64,000 bases of DNA from Hymenobacter metallilatus (GTDB taxonomy: Bacteria; Bacteroidota; Bacteroidia; Cytophagales; Hymenobacteraceae), in NCBI RefSeq assembly GCF_003944705.1, contig NZ_RWIS01000005.1, positions 240,703-304,702 of the forward strand. Reading direction: 5' to 3'. Numbering within the stretch: the stretch's first letter is position 1; each line of letters opens with the position of its first letter. Below are positions 34,930 through 43,320 of this stretch, one piece after another. The position numbers and the translations under genes are program-made. Under the pieces are notes generated by a model, which did no database searches, was not told the origin of the DNA, and was given only the letters and a program-made list of their open reading frames with translations.

Positions 34930-35658
34930 ATGAACATCGGAATCATCGGCGCCGGCCACATCGGCAGCGCCCTCGCCGTGCGGCTGACGGACCTCGGCCA
35001 CCAGGTATACATTGCCAACTCCCGAGGGCCCGAAACCCTCCAAGATGTGGAGCAGAAAACAGGCGCTAAGGCCGTGACGGCCGAGGAAGCTGCCCAGCAC
35101 GGCACCGACCTCGTGGTGGTAACCATCCCGCTCAAGAACATCCCCGACTTACCCAAGGACCTGCTGGCCAGTGTGCCTAAGGAAACACCCATTATCGATA
35201 CCAGCAACTACTACCCCATGCTGCGCGACGGCCAGATTCCGGAGCTGGAAACCGGCAGCCTCACCGAGAGCGAGTGGGTACAGCAGCACTTGGGCCGCCC
35301 GGTGGTGAAGGTGTTCAACAACATCTACGCCCACCACATCGTGGAGAAGGGCCAGCCTGCTGGCACGCCCGGCCGCATCTCCCTGCCCGTGGCCTCGGAT
35401 GATGCCGCCGCTAAGCAAAAAGTGATGCAGCTGGTGGACGAACTGGGCTTCGATGCTGTGGATGCCGGCACCTTGCACCAGTCGTGGCGGCAGCAGCCGG
35501 GCACGCCCGCCTACGGTGCCGACCTGCCCGCCGATAAGCTGCGCGAGAACCTGCAAAGCCTGGGCACTGAGCGCACCGAGGAGCAGCACAAGGAGTTCAA
35601 GGCCAACCACGCCCGCACGGAGCAGGCCATGGAGGCCCAGGGCATTAAGCTAAAGTGA
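34930..35658 (+). CDS. NADPH-dependent F420 reductase-like NAD(P)-binding protein
   Basis: 242 residues. N-terminal Rossmann fold with MNIGIIGAGHIGSALAVRLTDLGH; then NSRGPETL after the second strand, whose Ser-Arg suggests NADP; VVTIPLKNIPDLP, IIDTSNYYPM, KVFNNIYAHHI. This is the F420-oxidoreductase/ProC-like fold (Pfam family 03807). Bacteroidota do not make coenzyme F420, so the true electron partner is likely something else. Such genes are often beside regulators in this phylum and annotated only as NAD(P)-binding. Ends with a charged helix (TEEQHKEFKANHARTEQAMEAQ). Confidence 0.87.
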   Translation: MNIGIIGAGHIGSALAVRLTDLGHQVYIANSRGPETLQDVEQKTGAKAVTAEEAAQHGTDLVVVTIPLKNIPDLPKDLLASVPKETPIIDTSNYYPMLRDGQIPELETGSLTESEWVQQHLGRPVVKVFNNIYAHHIVEKGQPAGTPGRISLPVASDDAAAKQKVMQLVDELGFDAVDAGTLHQSWRQQPGTPAYGADLPADKLRENLQSLGTERTEEQHKEFKANHARTEQAMEAQGIKLK

Positions 35659-35819
35659 CCAGCATTTGTATATAAACCCGGGAATGAGGGGGCAGTAATC
35701 TGAGAACCCCGAAATTCTGAATTTCACGGGCATCAGCTTGCTACACCAGAAATGTAGCACAATGGCTTCCCGCGCCTAGGGTAGGTGGCTGCCTTCAGCT
35801 GGAAAGCGTACAAGGGAAA

Positions 35820-36257
35820 ATGCATCCGCTTGTGCCTTGGCTCCCGTTATTGTTTCTCCCGGTTTTCGGGGCTTTTTGGTGTCTGGTGGTTTTCCTGGTG
35901 TCCCGGATGGGCTGGAGCCAACTGGCCGCGCAATTTGCCGTGGAAGCCTTGCCTGCTACCGTAAATCAGGAAACAGTGACCTTCCTGCGCATTGGGGTGG
36001 CCAAGTACAACAATGCGGCCCGAGTAGGAATTACGCCCCAGGGCATGTACCTGAGCACCTGGAAGATCTTTTTCCTGGGTCACCCTCCGCTCTACATTCC
36101 CTGGTCGGTGTTTGGGGAGTTGCGGGCGCAAACGTTCCTGTGGGCTACCACCTACACCACCCACATCCGCACCGATTCTGGGAAGGTGGCTTTTACCTTC
36201 AGCAGTGAACGGCTGCGAATGGCGCTTACGGCGGCAAAATCTGCCGAGAAGAGCTAG
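35820..36257 (+). CDS. Membrane-anchored protein of unknown function
   Basis: 145 residues. One strong N-terminal hydrophobic segment (LVPWLPLLFLPVFGAFWCLVVFLVSRMGW), then a soluble region with beta-like strands (FLRIGVAKYNNAARVGITPQGMYLS, PLYIPWSVFGELRAQ, HIRTDSGKVAFTFSS). The second half, with a phrase like PPLYIPWSV, resembles PH-like domains that sit under the membrane. No family name can be given with confidence. Alone between the F420-reductase-like gene and a terminator. Confidence 0.75.
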   Translation: MHPLVPWLPLLFLPVFGAFWCLVVFLVSRMGWSQLAAQFAVEALPATVNQETVTFLRIGVAKYNNAARVGITPQGMYLSTWKIFFLGHPPLYIPWSVFGELRAQTFLWATTYTTHIRTDSGKVAFTFSSERLRMALTAAKSAEKS

Positions 36258-36309
36258 CTACCTTGCCTCGTCCTCCGGGAGCCGACGAGGCAGTATGCAC
36301 AGGTAAGGA

Positions 36310-36350
36310 AAAGGCCGTCATGCTAAGCCCTGCCAAGCATGACGGCCTTT
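36310..36350. terminator. Terminator downstream of the membrane-anchored protein gene
   Basis: Perfect 15-bp stem (AAAGGCCGTCATGCT and complement) around an 11-base loop, followed by T3. It lies between convergent genes. The rest of the gap 36351-36548 shows nothing clear. Confidence 0.8.
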
Positions 36351-36548
36351 CTGATGCTTCTGGCTGACGGTCCACTTACTTTGGTCAGGTAACAACAACA
36401 CACTTCCCTGTTACAGCCGCCCATTACTTTCGCTGAGAGATGGTTTAAGCCGGGCCGGGTATGCCTGGCCGTTTCGGGTTAGGCGCTATAGTGTGAAAGA
36501 GGAGCTCTTATTTGAGAGCGACGTGCATTGGCAGTGGCCCCATCTGCT

Positions 36549-37298
36549 TTACTGTTGCCCCATAGCATACCGTATTCCACCCAACAAATGCTGCCGGAAC
36601 AGCGGCTCCCGGAAACTTTCGCTGGTGTGCCCGCCGGCCGTGTAAAACGCCCGGCCGCCTTCAAACTCCTGATACCAGGCAATAGGATGGTTGGGGCCAT
36701 GGGTACCGCCGGAGTACGTGCTTTCGTCGAGGGTGGCCAGCACGGTTAGGTTAGGGCTCAGGTCCCGGAAGTTATACCATTCGTCGGTGCGGGTCCAGCG
36801 GACCGGCAACCCTGCAGTAGCCGGGTGGGTGCTGTTCACCAGCTGGATTGTGGCCGTTTGAATGGCCGGGTGCCCGTTAAAATATGCCCCCACCAAACGC
36901 CCATACCAGGGCCAGCCGTACTCGGTATCGGTGGCAGCATGTACGCCCACAAAGCCCCGGCCACTGCGGATGTACAGCTCAAATGCCCTTTGCTGTGCTT
37001 CGTTCAATACATCCTGGGTGGTGCTCAGAAACACAACTGCTTGGTAAGGCTGTAGCCCAGCTGTCGTAAAAAGTCCGGCGTTGGTAGTGGTATCAACGCG
37101 GAAGTTGTGCTCCTGGCCCAGGGCCTGCATAGCCCGGATGCCCTCCGGAATGGACTCGTGGCGGAAACCGCTGGTTTTGGAGAAAATAAGTAAAGCAGCG
37201 GCGGGTTCCGGCTGGGCCGTACTATCCTCAGGCGGGTTGCAGGCCCCCAGGCTATACGCAGCAAACAGCCAGACCAACGACAACCGGCGCATCTTCAT
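36549..37298 (-). CDS. ThuA-domain lipoprotein
   Basis: 249 residues. Lipoprotein signal with the lipobox LGAC (Cys20). The ThuA-like fold (class I glutamine-amidotransferase-like) follows: ALLIFSKTSGFRHESIPEGIRAMQAL, YQAVVFLSTTQDVLNEAQQRAFELYIRSGRGFVGVHAATDTE, WYGRLVGAYFNGHP, and the end NHPIAWYQEFEGGRAFYTAGGHT. Known: ThuA proteins are implicated in carbohydrate (trehalose or other glycan) use and are abundant in Bacteroidota. Next to a GH43 gene on the same strand, 88 bases apart, which suggests a small carbohydrate-related pair. Confidence 0.92.
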   Translation of the reverse strand: MKMRRLSLVWLFAAYSLGACNPPEDSTAQPEPAAALLIFSKTSGFRHESIPEGIRAMQALGQEHNFRVDTTTNAGLFTTAGLQPYQAVVFLSTTQDVLNEAQQRAFELYIRSGRGFVGVHAATDTEYGWPWYGRLVGAYFNGHPAIQTATIQLVNSTHPATAGLPVRWTRTDEWYNFRDLSPNLTVLATLDESTYSGGTHGPNHPIAWYQEFEGGRAFYTAGGHTSESFREPLFRQHLLGGIRYAMGQQ

Positions 37299-37386
37299 CC
37301 TAGTGGAAGGTAATGTACACGATACGGGTTGCTGCTGAGAAAGTTAGCTGCTGGTGTAGGGGTGGGACCAGCTGCCGGGCCGGCTG

Positions 37387-38403
37387 CTAGAGCTTGTGAG
37401 CCGCCACCCCTCCGGTGGTGATTTTTACTGGTTGAATTCGGCCCTGGGCGTCAAAATATAGCCTATCGATACACGTGACGCGGTGGTTCATGTCGGTTTC
37501 AGTAAGCGGGCGACGGTGGTAAACGATGTACCACGTATCGGTGCCGGGCACCTGCACAATGGAGTGGTGGCCAGCCCCGGTAGCTACGGCCGGGTCCTGC
37601 TGCAGAATTTTGCCTACCCTACGCCACGGACCCAGCGGCGAATCGGCTACGGCATAGGCCACCGAGTAGTCGGGGCCGGCCCACCCGCCCTCACTCCACA
37701 TGAAGTAGTATTTCCCCTGACGACGAAACATAAGGGGCCCTTCCACATAGTTCTGCGGGGTTATTTCCTTAAAAAGAGTGCCATCGGGGAAGGGGAGGAG
37801 GCCCGTGAAATCGGGCTTGAGGCGGGCCAGGTTGCAGTGCGACCAGCCCCCGTACAGTAGGTAATACTGCCCGTCTTGATCCTGGAATACAAATTGGTCG
37901 ATGGGTTGCGCACCGTTCTGAATGCTGCCAACGAGCGGCTTACCCAAATAGTCGCGGAACGGGCCCTGCGGCCGGTCAGCTACGGCCACACCTATGCCCC
38001 CGATTTCGCCCTTATGCACGTCGTTGGCGCCGAAGAACAGAAAATAGCGGCCGCCTTTCTGCACCACGGCCGGGGCCCACAGGGCACGCCGGGCCCAGTG
38101 TACGCTGGCCGTATCCAGAATACGGGCGTGCTTGGTCCAGTGCACCAGGTCGGGCGAGGAAAAAGCGTCCAGTAACACCTGCTCGTTAAATGGTGCCGAA
38201 TACGTAGGGTACACCCAGTACTGCTTCCCGAAAATAACAGCTTCCGGATCGGCGTACCAGCCCGGAAAAATGGGGTTGCCCGAGAAGCCAGGCGGGGTTA
38301 CCGGCGCGGACTTACCTGCCCCAGGAGCTACGGACTGGCCATCGGCTACCACCACCATTAGCAGCAGCCCCGTTAAAGTGCTCAGCAGAAAGAGTTTCTT
38401 CAT
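37387..38403 (-). CDS. Glycoside hydrolase family 43 protein
   Basis: 338 residues from MKKLFLLSTLTGLLL, with a signal peptide ending near ADGQS. Five-bladed propeller features: GWYADPEAVIFGKQYWVYPTY with the catalytic-base Asp in YADPE, LWAPAVVQKGGRYFLFFGAND, the region IDQFVFQDQDGQYYLLYGG, and NYVEGPLMFRRQGKYYFMWSEGG, where Glu of YVEGP should be the acid. Known: GH43 enzymes cut arabinose or xylose linkages. Secreted, with neighbour ThuA likely in the same catabolic job. Not part of a SusCD locus here. Confidence 0.92.
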   Translation of the reverse strand: MKKLFLLSTLTGLLLMVVVADGQSVAPGAGKSAPVTPPGFSGNPIFPGWYADPEAVIFGKQYWVYPTYSAPFNEQVLLDAFSSPDLVHWTKHARILDTASVHWARRALWAPAVVQKGGRYFLFFGANDVHKGEIGGIGVAVADRPQGPFRDYLGKPLVGSIQNGAQPIDQFVFQDQDGQYYLLYGGWSHCNLARLKPDFTGLLPFPDGTLFKEITPQNYVEGPLMFRRQGKYYFMWSEGGWAGPDYSVAYAVADSPLGPWRRVGKILQQDPAVATGAGHHSIVQVPGTDTWYIVYHRRPLTETDMNHRVTCIDRLYFDAQGRIQPVKITTGGVAAHKL

Positions 38404-38706
38404 GGGTGCATACATACAGATAAATTGGCGGAACGCACACCGCATTACCCGCGGAGAAGCTGCAAAAGCGCAATATTTCGTTTAAATAAGACAGTTTTGA
38501 ACTTAAGACAGACGCCGCTGGTTAGCTCCCCACGTATCGTAGCTTTTGAATGTATTGCCTGCTCGGGGTAGATGTTCAGAATAAAAGGCGTACGTTTACA
38601 GTGTTTAAGGCAAATTGCCTCGTGTCACCTACTATCCATTCGCTTGCAGAATCATCGTAGCGTTCCGTTGTCAGTTGCTTTTCTTTCATCCATCTCCTAA
38701 AGCATC
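38404..38706 (+). other. Long leader region upstream of the cold-shock gene
   Basis: This 303-base gap has no ORF. A near-consensus -7 box TACGTTTA lies at 38591-38598, which would give a leader of roughly 105 bases. A small AGGCAA-A-TTGCCT hairpin lies inside the leader. Long structured leaders are typical of cold-shock genes in other bacteria. That it acts as an RNA thermometer is inference. Confidence 0.35.
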
Positions 38707-38898
38707 ATGGCAACAGGAACCGTAAAATTTTTCAATGAAACCAAAGGTTTTGGTTTCATCAACGACTCCACCACCGGTCAGGACGTATTCGTTCACGTAA
38801 CCGGCCTCATTGACGAAATCCGTGACAATGACACGGTTGAGTTCGAGGTTGAGCAGGGCCGCAAAGGGCTGAACGCCGTTAAAGTGCGTCGCGCTTAA
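38707..38898 (+). CDS. Cold-shock protein, CspA family
   Basis: 63 residues, single cold-shock domain. It binds single-stranded RNA or DNA and helps translation at low temperature or general RNA handling. Seen: the RNP1-type KGFGFIND and RNP2-type VFVHVTGL motifs, then VEFEVEQGRKGLNAVKV. Monocistronic, with a long leader and a perfect palindromic terminator. Confidence 0.96.
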   Translation: MATGTVKFFNETKGFGFINDSTTGQDVFVHVTGLIDEIRDNDTVEFEVEQGRKGLNAVKVRRA

Positions 38899-38918
38899 TT
38901 GTCCCGCGCTTTCCCGCC

Positions 38919-38956
38919 AACAAAAAGAGCATGCCAGCTGGCATGCTCTTTTTGTT
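38919..38956. terminator. Bidirectional terminator, perfect 38-base palindrome
   Basis: Two exact 19-base arms (AACAAAAAGAGCATGCCAG and complement) with no spacer and A/T runs at both ends, between convergent genes. Confidence 0.9.
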
Positions 38957-38982
38957 GTTACCCTATGAAGCGGGCTGTGGGC

Positions 38983-39912
38983 TTAACTACCCGCCAGCAC
39001 CTCCCGAATTGGTGTCCAGCGAATGTCGGGGTAGCGGGCATTATCGAGGGGCTCCGGCAGCTTGGCCTGGCCGGAAAGCATGTTGTGCAGGTACTGCATC
39101 CCCTGCCAGGGCGGAAACACGTCGTCGGGCGCAGGCAGCAGGGCGCGGGTCAGGCGGGTTAGCGTGGCCAGAAAGGGGAGGCTGCCTACGCGCAGCAGCC
39201 GGAACTCGTGGCCCAGGGCCTGGCTAGCAATGGCCCGCAGCTCCCGGATGCTGGCCACCTGACCGGCAATGCGCAGGTAACGGGGCGTGCTGGCGTCCAG
39301 CGCCGCGGCCGCCGTGAAACTGGCGGTATCAACCATGGTTGTAAAATCAAGCGGCTGGTCGGCATTGCCCCAGTATACAATGCGGTGAATGCCGGGCTGC
39401 ACCAGTGGGGCCTGTCCCGTAAGCAGGTCCATGAACATGCCATTGAGAATAGAAGTAGCCTTGATGGGTGCCGCATCGAGCCGCCGCTGAAACGCCCGAC
39501 GCAGGTCGAAATTCCGGTTGGAGCCTTCGGGCAGGCGGGTAAAGTCAGCCGAAAAATCGGATGGGATAAAGCGGGGCACCCCGGCCGCAAGGGCTGCCTC
39601 CAGCAGTTGGGTTTGAGCTTCCACAATGGTAGGTCCCAACCCCGACAGCGCCGAAACCACGCAGGTGGCACCAGTGCAGGCGGTAGCAAGAGCGGAAGCG
39701 TCCCCGAAATCAACCGCATGGATTTCTACGCCCTGCAGGCGTAACGATTCAGCTTCGGCGTTGGAAATGGAGGCTGGCCGCACCAGTGCCCGCACGGTAG
39801 CACCCCGCCGGCGCAGTTGGTGCGCAATCAATAGGCCCAGCGCCCCCGTGGCCCCGGCTAGTACAATGAGTGCAGGTGATGAAGAAGTTGAGGAAGACGG
39901 TTCAGAAGACAT
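38983..39912 (-). CDS. NmrA-like NAD(P)-binding oxidoreductase
   Basis: 309 residues from MSSEPSSSTSS; the longer open frame upstream is not conserved-looking. Atypical short-chain dehydrogenase fold: ALIVLAGATGALGLLIAHQLRRRG (glycine-rich NADP loop), VRALVRPAS with the arginine that often binds the NADP phosphate, IHAVDFGDASALATACTG, and a PRFIPSDFSADFTRLP substrate-side segment as in isoflavone-reductase-like proteins. No catalytic YxxxK is evident, so it may be a redox sensor rather than an enzyme. Convergent with the cold-shock gene. Confidence 0.88.
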   Translation of the reverse strand: MSSEPSSSTSSSPALIVLAGATGALGLLIAHQLRRRGATVRALVRPASISNAEAESLRLQGVEIHAVDFGDASALATACTGATCVVSALSGLGPTIVEAQTQLLEAALAAGVPRFIPSDFSADFTRLPEGSNRNFDLRRAFQRRLDAAPIKATSILNGMFMDLLTGQAPLVQPGIHRIVYWGNADQPLDFTTMVDTASFTAAAALDASTPRYLRIAGQVASIRELRAIASQALGHEFRLLRVGSLPFLATLTRLTRALLPAPDDVFPPWQGMQYLHNMLSGQAKLPEPLDNARYPDIRWTPIREVLAGS

Positions 39913-40082
39913 AGCGAGGCACAAGTGAATACAAGCCCGCGCCCCGCCCCGCATAAATTGCACGGCCAGGGCCCGAAAGGGCAAGTATACGCTTCGGGGG
40001 AGCCAGGTGTTAGGGTAGGCAGTTGGCGGCAAGGCTGCCGGGGTATGGTTGGCAGGGGAGCGTAGGGATATGCCTCTTGTAT

Positions 40083-41330
40083 TTACTCAGCCAGCTCGCT
40101 CAAACGGAAGCTATACTTTCGGGCTAAGCGCGCCGCCACAAGCCGCTTAAACCGGGCCGAAGCCGGGGCCGCCAGAAAGCGGCTGGTCAGCACCCGCTTC
40201 ATAGCCAGGCCCCAGGCATCCCAGTTCAGGCGTTGCTCGAACAGTTGCCGGGCCGTGCGCCGTAGCTGCGCATACAGGGCCGCATCGTCGACCACCCGCT
40301 TAATGGCGGCTGCATAGTCAGCGCCCTCTGCCGCCAGGCTCAGGCGGAAGCCATTTACACCTTCCAGCACAAACTCCCCCACACCGCCGGTGTCGGTAGT
40401 AAACGAGGGCAGGCCAAAAGCACTGGCTTCGCAGAAGGCAATGGCAGCACACTCAGCGCGGGTGGGTAAAAGAAAAAAGTCGGCCTGTAGGTAGAGCTGG
40501 GCAAGTTGCTGGGCCTGCTCCGGTATATTTTTATCCAAGAACGGAAATACGGTCAGGTGGCTCTGGTCCGTTCCGGGGGGAGGAACGCAGCCGCAGACAG
40601 TCAGGTGAGCATCCACGCCCATCTTTCGGAGTGCGTGCAGGGTATCGACGGCAATTCTGCCCCCTTTGCGGTTCCATTCCACGCCTACAAACAACAAGTG
40701 GCAGCCTGGTTTCTGGTGCCGGGAGAACACCTGCTCCTGGCTGGGAAGCTGCTCGAAATTAGCACCGAACGGCTGTACCACTACTTGCCACCGCTTGGCG
40801 CCAAAATCCCGGCGGGCAGATTCAGCAGCCCATTGTGAAGAGTACACCAGTAAGCTGGCTTTGCGAATGGCCCGCTGCTCTATGTGACGTAACTCTCTTT
40901 TGGATAGAGGCAGCAGGTTCGACAGGCCCTCGTAATAATCGATAAGCTGGGTGAGCGTCGAGTCGGCGCAGTATACTATAGGAATACGGGTGTAGAGGTA
41001 GGCAAACTCGGTGTACGCAGCAGGCGCGAACAAGAGGTCGAAGTGCTTGCCCTGCAGTTTGGCACCAAATATCAGCCCGTATAAGCGCGACACCAGGATG
41101 CTGATGCTGTAGTGGTAGCGCTTACCACCCGTTAGCCAGGCTACTACTTTGTTTATTCGGTCGCCGAGGGCAAATAGGTACCGCAGCGAAACAGGCCCCA
41201 GGTAGGTGACATCCCCAACATGTTTTTCCAGCGTCTGGCCCAGCTTATAGTGCAGGCCCGACCAGGAGCGTTGGTCCAGTGGATCGGTAGCGGTGAGAAA
41301 AGCAATACGCAGGCGGCGTGGCTGTGTCAT
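40083..41330 (-). CDS. Glycosyltransferase, GT4-like
   Basis: 415 residues from MTQPRRLRIAF. Two-domain GT-B enzyme: the N-terminal domain includes DQRSWSGLHYKLGQTLEKHV. The C-terminal domain has LLFVGVEWNRKGGRIAVDTLHAL and the nucleotide-sugar motif PTRAECAAIAFCEASAFGLPSF with the two conserved Glu residues, then TDTGGVGEFV. Known: such enzymes add sugars to surface polysaccharides or glycolipids. It stands alone, so the acceptor is unknown. No membrane helix. Confidence 0.9.
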   Translation of the reverse strand: MTQPRRLRIAFLTATDPLDQRSWSGLHYKLGQTLEKHVGDVTYLGPVSLRYLFALGDRINKVVAWLTGGKRYHYSISILVSRLYGLIFGAKLQGKHFDLLFAPAAYTEFAYLYTRIPIVYCADSTLTQLIDYYEGLSNLLPLSKRELRHIEQRAIRKASLLVYSSQWAAESARRDFGAKRWQVVVQPFGANFEQLPSQEQVFSRHQKPGCHLLFVGVEWNRKGGRIAVDTLHALRKMGVDAHLTVCGCVPPPGTDQSHLTVFPFLDKNIPEQAQQLAQLYLQADFFLLPTRAECAAIAFCEASAFGLPSFTTDTGGVGEFVLEGVNGFRLSLAAEGADYAAAIKRVVDDAALYAQLRRTARQLFEQRLNWDAWGLAMKRVLTSRFLAAPASARFKRLVAARLARKYSFRLSELAE

Positions 41331-42185
41331 TATACAGGCAGTTACGAGTGTATAGAATGAATGACGTACACGCTGGCAGCCCGGGTGAGCGGGCAGGAGT
41401 ATACGCAGTAGCACATGAGCATCACCTGCTGCTAAAACCGTTGTTCAATAGAACTTTTTCGGTTTTGAGCACTGGCAGATTCAACTCCGGATAACAGTCC
41501 GGGTTGTGATGTCACTAGCTGAAGTTTGCTGATGGGTATCGGTTTCTTCCATACTTTCTGTCCTCCCAGTCACACTGCTCTAACCATTCCTCTGCTTTCG
41601 TACTCCGCTGCATCCGGCCATCCAATGATGCGTTGCCCACTTTAGCGGAGCCCAGAAACGCTGAACTACCGTTCAGCTGTCCTTCTCTGCCGGGATGAAG
41701 ATAGGCATCCCCGTGTAAAACACGTCAACCTGGGTAGCCTATAGTTGACTTCAGGCAGGCAGCCAACCTTTAGCATCCGGGTTTTGGTTAGTTGTTGTTT
41801 TTTGTATTATTTCTATGAGGTATTCGATGGCGAGAAGGCGCGGGGTTGCCGGGGCGGTTGCTTAGTGAGCCGGAAATACGCGGCTGGTAGCAACTTCACA
41901 GGGACAGGCAGTGGACTACCAGGTTTGGGTAAGTAGCGGCTCTCGGGTAGTAGCTCTGCCGGTGAGTGGCAAAGCGCACGGAACCAGTACAAATACCCAT
42001 ATCCCAGGCGTTTCTCCCCCTTACTGAGCTGATGGCTCGTACAGGGGCTTTCCATCCGGGAGCTTGTGGCCGAGGGCTATTCCCCGGGCCGGTAAGGCAG
42101 GGGCTTGGAGAAACAGCCTTGCTCCCCCGGCAGTCCAAGTGATGAGGGGCGGGCAAAGGTCCGCGCAACAATAGCAGCTGAGGAC
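41331..42185. other. Gene-free stretch of about 850 bases
   Basis: No supported gene, RNA or repeat. On the minus strand one frame stays open for about 69 codons around 41520-41725 without a good start, and it has slightly protein-like composition (for example STKAEEWLEQCDWEDRKYG). A decayed gene is possible, but nothing recognisable remains. Confidence 0.3.
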
Positions 42186-42216
42186 TTGGCAAAGGCCTGT
42201 GGGAACTATTACTTTG
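42186..42216 (+). promoter_or_regulatory. Promoter for the CtlX-like gene
   Basis: TTG at 42186-42188, 20 bases, then TTACTTTG at 42209-42216 (one mismatch to TAnnTTTG). Leader about 30 bases. Confidence 0.6.
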
Positions 42217-42250
42217 TGGCCATCAACCAGTTCCCCTCTTTCCCGCCCCC

Positions 42251-43186
42251 ATGCAGTCCACCCACACCGTGTTTCTGGTACGGCCTACCCGGTTCACGTT
42301 CAACACCGAAACAGCACATTCCAACCACTTTCAGGGATTCATAGCCGGGCTGGACGATGATACCATTCAGGCCCGGGCCTTCGCCGAGTTTGATGCCATG
42401 GTGGCCCGCCTGCGGGAGCGGGGGGTGCGGGTGCTCGTGTTTGAGGATACACCCGAGCCCCACACGCCCGATGCGGTATTCCCAAACAACTGGGGCACAT
42501 TTCACCCTGATGGCAGGGTGTTGTTGTACCCCATGTGTGCCCCCAACCGCCGCGCCGAGCGTAGGCCCGACATTCTGGCGCAGCTGGCGCAGCAGTTTCG
42601 TATCCGGGAGGTAGTAGATTTGTCGGTTCATGAGCAGGAAGAGCGGTTTTTGGAAGGAACCGGCAGCATTATCTTTGACCATATCCACCGTATCGCCTAC
42701 GCTGGGCTGTCGGCTCGTACCAATCAGGTGCTGTTTGAGCAGGTGTGTGCCCGGCTAGGGTATAAGCCGGTTGCATTTCGGGCGTACGATGCCCAGAACC
42801 AGGAAATTTACCACACCAATGTGATGATGTGCGTGGGGGCGGAATTTGCAGTGCTATGTCTGGAAAGCATCCGGAATGAGGCCGAGCGCGCCGCCGTGGT
42901 TGCCTCCCTAACCAGCACCGGCCACACCATTATCAGCATAAGCCTGGCGCAGGTAAGCCGCTTTGCCGGCAATCTGCTCACGCTGCGCACGGCACAGGGC
43001 ACCGGGCTGCTGGTATTGTCGCAGAGTGCCTATGATGCCTTTACGCCGGCCCAACGTCACCACCTGAGTCTCTACGCCGAGCTGCTGCCTTGCGCCATTC
43101 CCACCATCGAAACTATTGGGGGCGGTAGTGCCCGCTGTATGCTGGCCGAGGTATTTTTGCCGCTTGCTGAGCCGGTGGCAGGGTAG
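42251..43186 (+). CDS. Amidinotransferase/arginine-deiminase-related hydrolase, CtlX type
   Basis: 311 residues of the pentein fold. Seen: PTRFTFNTETAHSNHF near the start, PDAVFPNNWGTFHPDG with the conserved substrate Asp, EGTGSIIFDH, the catalytic His in YHTNVMMCVG, and the nucleophile Cys in GGGSARCMLAEVF close to the C-terminus. Known: CtlX was named for citrulline utilisation, and relatives hydrolyse guanidino or ureido compounds. It lacks the length and context of an arginine deiminase operon. No other arginine or citrulline gene is nearby. Confidence 0.9.
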   Translation: MQSTHTVFLVRPTRFTFNTETAHSNHFQGFIAGLDDDTIQARAFAEFDAMVARLRERGVRVLVFEDTPEPHTPDAVFPNNWGTFHPDGRVLLYPMCAPNRRAERRPDILAQLAQQFRIREVVDLSVHEQEERFLEGTGSIIFDHIHRIAYAGLSARTNQVLFEQVCARLGYKPVAFRAYDAQNQEIYHTNVMMCVGAEFAVLCLESIRNEAERAAVVASLTSTGHTIISISLAQVSRFAGNLLTLRTAQGTGLLVLSQSAYDAFTPAQRHHLSLYAELLPCAIPTIETIGGGSARCMLAEVFLPLAEPVAG

Positions 43187-43320
43187 AAGCAAGCGGACTC
43201 CGTTCGGGCAGCGTGCTGCAACTACCTGGCAGAAGTGCGGGGTGCAGAAAAGCTGCCGAAATTACGTGAAAATCGGGTTTTAGGGGACCCATCCGGCGGG
43301 AGGCGGTGTTGTAGTAGCCT

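Noticed and set aside
42251..43186. Annotating the CtlX-like gene as arginine deiminase.
   Set aside because: It is shorter than ADI (about 400 residues), lacks arcBC neighbours, and its motifs fit the CtlX/amidinotransferase branch better.
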